A stretch of DNA of 22,544 nucleotides from a virus. A program made the position numbers and the translations under genes. Location of the stretch: positions 1 through 22,544 of IMG/VR virus record IMGVR_UViG_3300037882_000774. One strand, given 5' to 3'. The notes under the pieces were generated by a model. The model was not told the DNA's origin, searched no databases, and saw nothing but the letters and a program-made list of their open reading frames with translations. Shown one piece after another: positions 1 through 6,228 of this stretch (position 1 is its first letter; every line of letters starts with the position of its first letter).

Positions 1-2
1 CC

Positions 3-230
3 AAGCCGGCAGCGGCCACCAAGCCGGCCGGCTACACGGCGCAGCACTCCCACGAAGAGATGGCTGCGGCGCTGGGTGAAGTCAAGGAGAAGTTCGGCGC
101 TCCCGCGGCCAAGGCCATCATCAAGGAAGTTGGCGGCAAGGACAAGATGGCCGAGATCACCGATCCAAAGACCATCGACGCCACCTATGACGCGGCCAAG
201 GCCAAGTTGCAGGAAGAAGACGGCATGTGA
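3..230 (+). CDS. Unknown Ala/Lys-rich protein, C-terminal part (5' end outside window)
   Basis: An open frame runs in from the left edge (codons in phase with position 3) and stops with TGA at 228-230, giving about 75 residues of a C-terminus. It is rich in Ala, Lys and Glu. After a low-complexity A/K/P start comes a compact helical segment containing KEKFGAPAAKAIIKEVGGKD and then a second helix ending in EEDGM. C-terminal tails of this kind, a short helical domain with an FG..AAK.I..E.GGK.K pattern, occur on many phage early proteins, but I do not recognise a specific family and assign no function. It sits directly upstream of a strong hairpin and then the nuclease operon, so it is probably the last gene of an upstream early transcription unit. 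Confidence refers to coding status; the true start is not visible. Confidence 0.7.
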   Translation, partial: KPAAATKPAGYTAQHSHEEMAAALGEVKEKFGAPAAKAIIKEVGGKDKMAEITDPKTIDATYDAAKAKLQEEDGM

Positions 231-236
231 TCGACG

Positions 237-256
237 GGCCACCCTTCGGGGTGGTC
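237..256 (+). terminator. Hairpin with UUCG tetraloop after the partial gene
   Basis: The arms GGCCACCC (237-244) and GGGTGGTC (249-256) pair over 8 bp, including one G-U pair, around a TTCG loop. The hairpin starts 7 bases after the upstream stop codon. The following bases are only weakly T-rich (ATTC), so it may be a leaky intrinsic terminator or an mRNA-stabilising hairpin. Confidence 0.6.
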
Positions 257-282
257 ATTCAAATGACCGAAAAGCACGCATC

Positions 283-507
283 ATGAGAGATCCAATAACG
301 GCGCTTCAGCAGTACAGAAACCGTGGTTGTCGTTCGCTCAATGACAAGGCGCTTGAGAAAAGATTGTTTGATCAGTTACTAGCCATGGAACGTACCGTTG
401 ACCTCATCGGGCCTTCAACGTTGCGATATGAATTGAGCGAGTTGATTGTGCAAATGCGCGGTGAGATCTGGGCGTTTGATCAACAACAAAGCCCTTGGCG
501 CGAATGA
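283..507 (+). CDS. Small unknown phage protein (74 aa)
   Basis: The ATG at 283 opens a 74-residue protein that begins MRDPITALQQY. It is predicted to be mostly helical, with an amphipathic second half (LDKALEKRLFDQ-like and TLRYELSELIVQM segments) and no membrane segment or recognisable catalytic motif. The frame is open further upstream, but ATG 283 is chosen because the hairpin at 237-256 separates it from the upstream gene. A seven-codon ORF (263-286) overlaps this ATG in an ATGA arrangement and could couple its translation, although no clear Shine-Dalgarno is seen. Its own stop overlaps the start of the nuclease gene (ATGA at 504-507), which suggests coexpression with the DUF2800 protein. 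Function is unknown. Confidence 0.6.
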   Translation: MRDPITALQQYRNRGCRSLNDKALEKRLFDQLLAMERTVDLIGPSTLRYELSELIVQMRGEIWAFDQQQSPWRE

Positions 508-1835
508 CCGAACACTCATTCTCTCTATCGCAACTGTCCAAGGCGAAGGACGGTACTGGACATTCGATCTACGGCGCGAGTTCGAGTCATATGTACCTAG
601 CCTGTCCGGGTAGTCTCATCCCGAACATCCTCGCTCCCGATGAGACAGGGCCTGACGCAGCTTACGGCACTGTGGCGCACGGCGTCACTGAAGAGTGGCT
701 CAATGCAGGCCGTGCGCCGACCCACCTGATCGGACAGAAGCGGTTCGTCGGTGAAATCGAGACGGGGCACCTCGTCTCGATTGACGATGAGATGCTGCAC
801 TACGCGGGCGAGTGCGTTGATCGGTGCGAGTTTGAACCAGGTGAACAGTTCGTCGAGGTGCACGTCGACTTCTCGCACCTCACCCCGATTCCGAATCAAG
901 GCGGCACGGCCGATTTCATTGCCGTGCTTGCAAGCAAAGAGCGCATGCTCATGGCCGATCACAAGTTCGGCGCAAGCCCCGAGAACATCGTGTACCCCGA
1001 GGACAACACACAGTTGATGCTGTACGCTATTGGCGCATGGCGGCTTCCTCAGTTCACCCATTTGCCGTTCAACGACTTCATCATTCGGATCAATCAACCG
1101 CGTCTCAATCACTTTGACGACTGGCACACCACTGCGAGTAGGCTTGCCGAGTTCGAAGCCTACGCGCGTGAGCGGATGGCGCTGGCCTGGCAACTCGATG
1201 CACCACGCATACCAGGCCCGAAGCAATGCCGCTTCTGCAAGGTGCGCTCAACCTGTGCGGCGAACGCCAAGATGCAGGAAGACCTGATCTCTGCGGTCTT
1301 CAGCGATGAGACGCAGACTGTTGAACAGATGCAGGACTTCGTCCGCCGTCTCGACGATGATCTCGACACCTTCAAGATGCACTTTCGGTCATCGCTCGAT
1401 CTGACCACGGCTCAACTGGCCAAGCTCAAGCCTTATCGCGGCATGGCTGAATCATGGTGGAAGTCAATGGCGGCCGAGCTTGATCGCAGGGCTGCAAGAG
1501 GTGAGAAGATCCCCGGCTACAAGGTCGTCGAAGGGCGCAGCCGCAGGAAGTTCATCAGTGAAACCCAGACTAGGGAACATCTGCTAGCGCTGGGCCTCAA
1601 GCGCAAAGACATCATTGAAGAGTCCCTCGTCAGTCCTGCACAAGCGGAGAAATTGCTTCGCAAGGCGGGGCACAAGACGAAGGAACTCCCCGAACTCTTG
1701 CAGGGGCTTGTTTTCAAGCCACCCGGCAGAGCCACTTTGGCGCCGCTGTCCGATCGGCGGCCCGAGGTGGAAGACGTGTCGGCCCTCGTGTTCGAGGGCG
1801 ACGAATCCGCAAACCGTGAAGACGAGGAAATCTGA
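504..1835 (+). CDS. DUF2800 RecB/Cas4-like PD-(D/E)XK nuclease with predicted Fe-S cluster
   Basis: This 443-residue protein carries the features of the DUF2800 branch of RecB-family nucleases. Visible motifs in order are Cys34 in a YLACPGS segment, a G-x3-H-like motif GTVAHG (His59), GGTAD (Asp137), the ADHK strand (Asp152 and Lys154, a D-x-K version of the catalytic E-x-K), Q-x3-Y (Gln170/Tyr174), and a C-x2-C-x5-C cluster (Cys242, 245, 251). One N-terminal Cys plus a C-terminal C-x2-C-x5-C is the layout of the 4Fe-4S clusters in Cas4 and AddB, so a metal-dependent exonuclease with a structural Fe-S cluster is inferred. ATG 504 is preferred over TTG 495 because it overlaps the previous stop (ATGA). 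It is followed one base later by the DUF2815 gene, a common partner in phage replication modules; a role in end processing or annealing-type recombination is likely but unproven. Confidence 0.85.
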   Translation: MTEHSFSLSQLSKAKDGTGHSIYGASSSHMYLACPGSLIPNILAPDETGPDAAYGTVAHGVTEEWLNAGRAPTHLIGQKRFVGEIETGHLVSIDDEMLHYAGECVDRCEFEPGEQFVEVHVDFSHLTPIPNQGGTADFIAVLASKERMLMADHKFGASPENIVYPEDNTQLMLYAIGAWRLPQFTHLPFNDFIIRINQPRLNHFDDWHTTASRLAEFEAYARERMALAWQLDAPRIPGPKQCRFCKVRSTCAANAKMQEDLISAVFSDETQTVEQMQDFVRRLDDDLDTFKMHFRSSLDLTTAQLAKLKPYRGMAESWWKSMAAELDRRAARGEKIPGYKVVEGRSRRKFISETQTREHLLALGLKRKDIIEESLVSPAQAEKLLRKAGHKTKELPELLQGLVFKPPGRATLAPLSDRRPEVEDVSALVFEGDESANREDEEI

Positions 1836-1836
1836 A

Positions 1837-2478
1837 ATGGCTCAAATGGAAATCAGCAAACGTGTCGCCAACGGCATTCTGTACACGAACGGCATGATCA
1901 AGGTCGAGAATGTCCGTCTCTCTTACCCTCACCTGTCCAAGCCGTACGCCGGCAAGGGCGATGATGGCAAACAGCAGACGCCGAAATACGGCATCGTTGG
2001 CATGCTGCCGAAGAAGACCCACGTCGCAGTTAAGGATCTCATTGTCGAGGCAATGAACGCCTTGCTGAAGTTGAACGACAACGCGACCGTCAGCAGCGAC
2101 AAGAAGTTTTGCCGCAACGGTGATGATCACGAGAAGGTCGAGACCTACGGCGGCCACTGGATTGTTTCGGCTCGCGAGACGAAGCGGCCCAGCGTGCGCA
2201 ACAAGCGGGGCGAGTTGATCACCGAGGACGCCAAGGTTGACGACTTGGTGTATGGCGGCTGTTGGGGTCACATCCTGATCCGCCCGTGGTATCAGGACGG
2301 CAAGAAGGTCGGGGCGGGCTACGGCAAGCGGGTCAACGCCGGCCTCGTGGGCGTCCAGTTCATCCGCGACGATGAGCCGTTCGGTGAAGGCCGCATCGAC
2401 GACACCGACGCATGGGGCAATGAGGACGACGGCAGCGGCCCGGCCGGCGACAGCAAGGACGAAGACGACGGGCTGTGA
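1837..2478 (+). CDS. DUF2815 family protein, probable ssDNA-binding protein
   Basis: This 213-residue protein has a beta-rich core. A strand-forming segment VENVRLSYPHL (near residues 27-37) is followed by YGIVGMLPKKT and a GGCWGHILIRPW segment, and the last 25 or so residues are strongly acidic (DDTDAWGNEDDG and onward, ending DEDDGL). DUF2815 proteins accompany DUF2800 nucleases and DNA polymerases in phage replication modules. An acidic C-terminal tail after an OB-like core is typical of phage ssDNA-binding proteins such as T7 gp2.5, which use the tail for partner binding. The ssDNA-binding role is therefore inferred from fold-like features and context, not from a catalytic motif. The start at ATG 1837 lies one base after the nuclease stop and has a GAGGAA ribosome binding site about 7 bases upstream. 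A strong hairpin follows. Confidence 0.8.
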   Translation: MAQMEISKRVANGILYTNGMIKVENVRLSYPHLSKPYAGKGDDGKQQTPKYGIVGMLPKKTHVAVKDLIVEAMNALLKLNDNATVSSDKKFCRNGDDHEKVETYGGHWIVSARETKRPSVRNKRGELITEDAKVDDLVYGGCWGHILIRPWYQDGKKVGAGYGKRVNAGLVGVQFIRDDEPFGEGRIDDTDAWGNEDDGSGPAGDSKDEDDGL

Positions 2479-2492
2479 CCTGACGCTGCAAT

Positions 2493-2520
2493 GAGAAAGG
2501 GGCCTTGCGGCCCCCTTCTC
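2493..2520. terminator. Bidirectional intrinsic terminator between converging genes
   Basis: The arms 2493-2504 and 2509-2520 pair over 11 of 12 positions, with one A-C mismatch, around a TTGC loop. The inner six pairs are GGGGCC with GGCCCC and the outer five are GAGAA with TTCTC. A-rich sequence on the left and T-containing sequence on the right make it usable from both directions. It lies between the DUF2815 gene on + and the coiled-coil gene on -. Confidence 0.8.
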
Positions 2521-2541
2521 TTGCCAACAGTGCGCAGCAGA

Positions 2542-2841
2542 TCAGGTCGCGATATCGCCGTCGCCGGCAGCCACCAGGCCCGCTTGGTTGGCATCGATCG
2601 CCGCAACGATCGCATCGACCTTCGCCTGCACCGTGGCAGACAGCACCTCACCACTCGACAGATCGCGCACGGCGGTCTCGATGCCGGTGACGTACGTCCG
2701 AAGTGCGGCAATGGTTTCACCTTGAGCCGTCACCTTGTCGTTCAGTTCTTGCAAAGAAGCCATGATTTTCTCCAACATGAGGCGGATGGGATCGGGTTCC
2801 GCACAGCACCCGTCGGGGACGTGAATTGAAATGGTAGTCAT
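2542..2841 (-). CDS. Small coiled-coil protein, the only minus-strand gene
   Basis: This 99-residue protein starts MTTISIHVPDG on the minus strand. After a short N-terminal part with a CC pair, residues 20-66 or so (IRLMLEKIMASLQELNDK onward) form a long heptad-rich helix, followed by a second Ala-rich helix and the end GDGDIAT. No catalytic motif is seen. The gene is supported by an AGGGG Shine-Dalgarno about 7 bases before its ATG, by an extended -10-like box upstream (2865-2873), and by a terminator just past its stop. It therefore looks like an independent transcription unit (a moron) inserted between replication genes. A long opposite-strand ORF exists over the same bases but lacks a plausible protein sequence. 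Function unknown; oligomerisation through the coiled coil is likely. Confidence 0.7.
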   Translation of the reverse strand: MTTISIHVPDGCCAEPDPIRLMLEKIMASLQELNDKVTAQGETIAALRTYVTGIETAVRDLSSGEVLSATVQAKVDAIVAAIDANQAGLVAAGDGDIAT

Positions 2842-2864
2842 CGTGTACCCCTGTTAGCCGATTG

Positions 2865-2873
2865 AGAATAGCA
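2865..2873 (-). promoter_or_regulatory. Candidate extended -10 promoter for the minus-strand gene
   Basis: On the minus strand this reads TGCTATTCT, a TGn element joined to TATTCT (5 of 6 matches to TATAAT). It lies about 25 bases upstream of the AGGGG ribosome binding site and start of the 99-residue gene. No good -35 hexamer is seen at 16-18 bases, which is acceptable for an extended -10 promoter. The box lies in the 51-base divergent gap before the polymerase gene. Confidence 0.4.
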
Positions 2874-2892
2874 CAGTGATGTGTAAGGCCCT

Positions 2893-4938
2893 GTGACCAT
2901 GCCCACGTACCTCGAATCCAGACCCGTCGTCATCGCGGACACTGAGTGCTATTGCGACTATTGGTCAATCGGATTCAAGTCACCCGACACCGGCCGCGCC
3001 GTGGTCTATGAGTATTTCGACGGTTGCCCGCTGGACAAGAAGCGCATAGCAAGCGTCTTCCGCAGGTACACGGTCATTACCTTCAATGGCCAAAAGTACG
3101 ACCTGCCGATGATCCTGTACGCCATGAGTGGCGCGACGAATGCGGAACTGAAGGACGCCAGTGATGACCTGATCCTCTACGGCACTCCGCATTGGGTCTT
3201 CATGGAGCGTCATGGGCTCAGCGTGCCCGACTTCATTGATCACATTGATCTGATGCCGGTGTCACCTGGCGCCCCGCAGATGCCGAGTTTGAAGATCTAC
3301 GCCGGTCGGCTGCATTCGCGCAAGATGCAGGAACTGCCGATCGAACCATCGGCAAGCATTGGTCCAGTCGAGCGGCAGGTACTTTGCGCGTACCACGTCA
3401 ACGACCTTGACGTGACGATCGACCTGCGGAATGACCTGAAGGCGCAACTTGAACTGCGCACGCTCATGTCAGCGGAGTACGGTGTTGACCTTCGCAGCAA
3501 GTCCGATGCGCAGATTGCCGAAGCAGTCATCAAGTCTGAGATCGAGCGATTGACGGGCACGCGCCTGTTCAAGCCCGAGATCCGATCAGGTTCATTTCAG
3601 TACAAGATTCCTTCCTTCATTGAATTTCAGACGCCTGCGCTGCAGGCATTGCTCAATGAGATCCGCACGGCGCAGTTCGGCATTGATCACGTGGGCAACG
3701 TGCACATGCCGGACTTGCTAAAGGACCACAAGGTTCACATCGGTGAATCAGTCTATCGCATGGGGATCGGCGGCCTGCATTCATCTGAGACTCGCGTCAG
3801 TCATTACAGTGACGACGAGTTTGTTCTGCTTGACCGGGACGTGACGAGTTACTACCCGATGATCAAGATCGTGCTTGGGCTGTTCCCTAAGCAGATCGGT
3901 TCGGCCTATCTGAAGGTCTACAAGTCAATCTTCGACAGGCGAATTGCGGCGAAGCGCGCAGGCAACAAGAACGTTGCGGAGACCCTGAAGATTGTCTTGA
4001 ACGGTGCATTTGGAAAGTTAGGCAGCCCGTTTTCGGTTCTCTACGCACCTGACCTGATGATCCAGGTGACGCTCACCGGGCAACTCGTCATCCTCATGTT
4101 GATCGAGCAAATGGAACTGCGCGGCATGCACGTCGTCAGTGCTAACACCGACGGCTTCGTCACCAAGGTGCCTCGCGCTCTCCGCTGGCAGTTCAACGCG
4201 ACATGCTTCGACTGGGAGTTGCAGACCGGCTTCAACCTTGAAGAAACCGAGTACCGTTCTCTGCACAGCCGCGATGTCAACAACTACATCAGCATTGCCG
4301 TAGAGAAGGGCAAACCGAAGGTCAAGGTGAAGGGCGCCTTCGCATCAAGCGGGCCCGGCCTGCCAGGCGCAGCCGGTCAGAAGAAGAATCCGAACATGGA
4401 CATCTGCACTGACGCAGTTGTCGCGTATCTGAAGGACGGCACGCCGATCGAGGACACGATCGAGTGGTGCACTGACCCCCGCAGGTTCCTCGTGGTGCGC
4501 CGCGTGACGGGTGGTGCCATGAAGGACGACGAGAAGATCGGCAAGGCACTCCGTTGGTACTACAGCAAGGATGTCCAAGGGGGCTTCGTCTATGCAAAGA
4601 ACGGCAATGCCGTACCTGAGTCAATCGGTGCACGTCTGATGATGGAATTGACGGATCGTGTGCCGGCCGATCTTGACTTCGACTACTACATCCGCGAGTC
4701 CTACGCCATCCTGCAGGATCTCGGGGTCGAGGTGATTGATCCGAAGTTGCGCGGCAGAACTGGGCGCATCATGGCCCGGCTGCCTGACGCCAAGAACGTG
4801 CACTACGTGGAAGCGTCAACCGGCGTGGCGCTGTGCGGCAAGACTCGTGACAGCATTCGTGACTCGTGGGTCGAGTACCGAGAGGTGCCTGACGGGCATC
4901 GGCTTTGTTCGAAGTGCAGGAAGGCAACAGAACTATGA
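2893..4938 (+). CDS. Family B DNA polymerase with 3'-5' exonuclease and C-terminal Cys/His tail
   Basis: This 681-residue replicative polymerase has an N-terminal proofreading exonuclease domain with Exo I ADTE (Asp16, Glu18), Exo II FNGQKYD (64-70) and Exo III YHVND (167-171). The polymerase domain shows motif A DVTSYYP (316-322), motif B K-x3-N-x2-FG (KIVLNGAFG, 366-374) and motif C NTDG (418-421), where TD replaces the usual DTD. The last 45 residues hold His637, Cys648, Cys672 and Cys675 (H-x10-C-x23-C-x2-C), a likely zinc site. GTG 2893 follows an AAGG by 4 bases; ATG 2899, two codons on, is an equally possible start at a spacing of 10. No terminal-protein gene is seen next to it. Its stop overlaps the next gene (ATGA). 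It probably replicates the phage genome with the downstream SNF2-type helicase. Confidence 0.9.
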   Translation: MTMPTYLESRPVVIADTECYCDYWSIGFKSPDTGRAVVYEYFDGCPLDKKRIASVFRRYTVITFNGQKYDLPMILYAMSGATNAELKDASDDLILYGTPHWVFMERHGLSVPDFIDHIDLMPVSPGAPQMPSLKIYAGRLHSRKMQELPIEPSASIGPVERQVLCAYHVNDLDVTIDLRNDLKAQLELRTLMSAEYGVDLRSKSDAQIAEAVIKSEIERLTGTRLFKPEIRSGSFQYKIPSFIEFQTPALQALLNEIRTAQFGIDHVGNVHMPDLLKDHKVHIGESVYRMGIGGLHSSETRVSHYSDDEFVLLDRDVTSYYPMIKIVLGLFPKQIGSAYLKVYKSIFDRRIAAKRAGNKNVAETLKIVLNGAFGKLGSPFSVLYAPDLMIQVTLTGQLVILMLIEQMELRGMHVVSANTDGFVTKVPRALRWQFNATCFDWELQTGFNLEETEYRSLHSRDVNNYISIAVEKGKPKVKVKGAFASSGPGLPGAAGQKKNPNMDICTDAVVAYLKDGTPIEDTIEWCTDPRRFLVVRRVTGGAMKDDEKIGKALRWYYSKDVQGGFVYAKNGNAVPESIGARLMMELTDRVPADLDFDYYIRESYAILQDLGVEVIDPKLRGRTGRIMARLPDAKNVHYVEASTGVALCGKTRDSIRDSWVEYREVPDGHRLCSKCRKATEL

Positions 4939-5582
4939 ATGAATGGATCGTTTCGCTCTGCGACCTGACCGGGCACATGGTTGAGCCGTGGGTTGAGAGC
5001 GGCTATCACGCTTTGCTTATCGACCCTCAGCACAAGCAGGGTGTGCATCGGCAAGGCCGCATAGTGAGAGTTGGTCAGGCGATCGATCACACACACACAT
5101 GGTCGACGTTGCGCCGAATCATTCAGAAGGACTGTATTTCATTCGTTGCGGGCTTTCCGCCTTGCACAGATCTCGCAGTCAGCGGCGCCCGCTGGTTTGA
5201 AGACAAAGGCCGGAAGGATTGGGCCTTTCAGTTCAAGGCGATGGAAGTCGTCTGGCAATGCCACGTCATTGGTGCAATGTCAGGTGCCCCGTGGATGATT
5301 GAGAACCCCGTGAGTGTCATTTCATCCATCTGGCGCAAGCCTGATCATTCTTTCAGCCCGAGCGACTTCACAGGCTACGACTCGAATGACAACTACAACA
5401 AGCAAACGATGCTGTGGACAGGCGGCGGCTTCATCATGCCGAAGCCCAACCGTGACGCAACGCTCGGCCCGCCCGACGACCGGATACATCGTGCACCACC
5501 GAACGCGGAGAGAGCGAACTTCCGCAGCGCTACACCACGCGGCTTTGCGCAAGCTGTCTACGAAGCGAATGGCGAACTGTGA
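4935..5582 (+). CDS. Small C5-cytosine-methyltransferase-like protein
   Basis: This 215-residue protein resembles a compact phage group related to DNA cytosine-C5 methyltransferases. Visible landmarks are an N-terminal SAM-site-like strand and loop (VSLCDLTGHM, residues 6-15), the motif IV-like GFPPCTDLA with its candidate catalytic Cys near residue 83, the motif VI-like WMIENPVS, a K-x-TMLW strand, and a C-terminal TPRGFAQAVYEAN that may correspond to motif X. It is much shorter than Dcm-type enzymes and has no obvious target recognition domain; motif I is CDLTGH rather than the usual F-x-G-x-G. Activity on DNA, or on a small cytosine substrate, therefore cannot be decided from sequence. ATG 4935 overlaps the polymerase stop (ATGA), and an AGGAAGG lies about 10 bases upstream. 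Modification of phage DNA is the simplest inferred role. Confidence 0.75.
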   Translation: MNEWIVSLCDLTGHMVEPWVESGYHALLIDPQHKQGVHRQGRIVRVGQAIDHTHTWSTLRRIIQKDCISFVAGFPPCTDLAVSGARWFEDKGRKDWAFQFKAMEVVWQCHVIGAMSGAPWMIENPVSVISSIWRKPDHSFSPSDFTGYDSNDNYNKQTMLWTGGGFIMPKPNRDATLGPPDDRIHRAPPNAERANFRSATPRGFAQAVYEANGEL

Positions 5583-5872
5583 CCACCTTTGACAAGCCCG
5601 TCCCCCGCATCCTTGAGTCCGACCTGCAGTCCGACATCATCGACTTCGCGCACGTCCGCGGTTGGTTCTGTGAGAAGGTCGAATCGCGCAGTGGCAGGGG
5701 CATCATGGACCTGTACGCACTGCGGCGCGGCCGGCACGTGTGGATGGAAGTGAAGCGCCATGGCGAACAGGCAACACCACAGCAAGCCAAGCGGGCACGC
5801 GAGATGAAGGCGCAAGGGGCAGAGGTCTACACCGTCGACTCGCTGGATAGGGCAAGGGAGATATTGAAGTGA
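5579..5872 (+). CDS. VRR-NUC domain nuclease
   Basis: This 97-residue stand-alone VRR-NUC protein of the PD-(D/E)XK superfamily has the expected layout: an N-terminal helix with ESDLQSDII (residues 13-21), a strand and Gly-rich loop SGRGIMD (Asp44), and the core strand WMEVKR (Glu57 and Lys59). An HGEQATPQQAKRARE helix follows, then the final strand AEVYTVDS. These residues form the metal site of structure-specific nucleases; relatives include the FAN1 nuclease domain and small phage enzymes that cut Holliday junctions. The start is GTG 5579, which overlaps the previous stop in a GTGA arrangement; the next in-frame Met (at 5705) would remove the first helices. It probably resolves replication or recombination intermediates, acting with the neighbouring polymerase, helicase and DUF2800 nuclease. 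Confidence 0.88.
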   Translation: MTTFDKPVPRILESDLQSDIIDFAHVRGWFCEKVESRSGRGIMDLYALRRGRHVWMEVKRHGEQATPQQAKRAREMKAQGAEVYTVDSLDRAREILK

Positions 5873-6228
5873 AAGTCATCATCGCCGGCAGCGGGTCTAT
5901 CAACAGCTACGCGCTTGTCGAGAAGACCGTCGCCGCAAGCGGCTTCACCATTACGGAAGTCGTTTCCGGTGGTGCACGGGGTGTCGATCAACTCGGTGCC
6001 ATGTGGGCCCGGCGAAATCACGTGAGATGCATCACTATGCCTGCCGCGTGGATGACACTTGACGGTGAGCGCAACATGAAGGCCGGCTTTGAACGGAATG
6101 AGCGAATGGCAGACTACGCTGATGCGCTGATTGCCGTGTGGGATGGGGTATCGAAAGGTACGCAGCACATGATGCAGTGCATGGGCAAGCGGGCAAAGCC
6201 CATCTGCTACATTGATCTGGATCTTTGA
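5869..6228 (+). CDS. DUF2493 / SLOG-family Rossmann-like protein
   Basis: This 119-residue protein begins with the strand KVIIAGSGS and carries the diagnostic SGGARGVDQLG (residues 33-43), followed by a conserved middle part with LDGERNMKAGFERNERMADY and the strand ALIAVWDG before GTQHM. This is the DUF2493 branch of the SLOG superfamily, related to DprA and LOG proteins, which bind nucleotides or nucleotide-derived ligands in a Rossmann-like fold. The ligand in phages is not known. The first loop reads GSGSIN where many relatives have GSR. The start is GTG 5869, overlapping the VRR-NUC stop (GTGA) with AAGGGAG about 10 bases upstream. Coexpression with replication genes is compatible with DNA processing or with sensing nucleotide signals; neither is shown. 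Confidence 0.85.
   Translation: MKVIIAGSGSINSYALVEKTVAASGFTITEVVSGGARGVDQLGAMWARRNHVRCITMPAAWMTLDGERNMKAGFERNERMADYADALIAVWDGVSKGTQHMMQCMGKRAKPICYIDLDL

Noticed and set aside
597-1226. Minus-strand open frame of 209 codons
   Set aside because: It lies opposite the DUF2800 nuclease, whose motifs prove the + strand frame.
2491-2829. Plus-strand ORF of 112 codons in the DUF2815-polymerase gap
   Set aside because: It starts inside the bidirectional terminator and has an Arg/His-rich unlikely sequence; the minus-strand coiled-coil gene with ribosome binding site and promoter candidate is the better reading.
5087-5099. Short CA dinucleotide run
   Set aside because: It is only about six units within the methyltransferase-like gene and encodes ordinary residues; no sign of phase variation.
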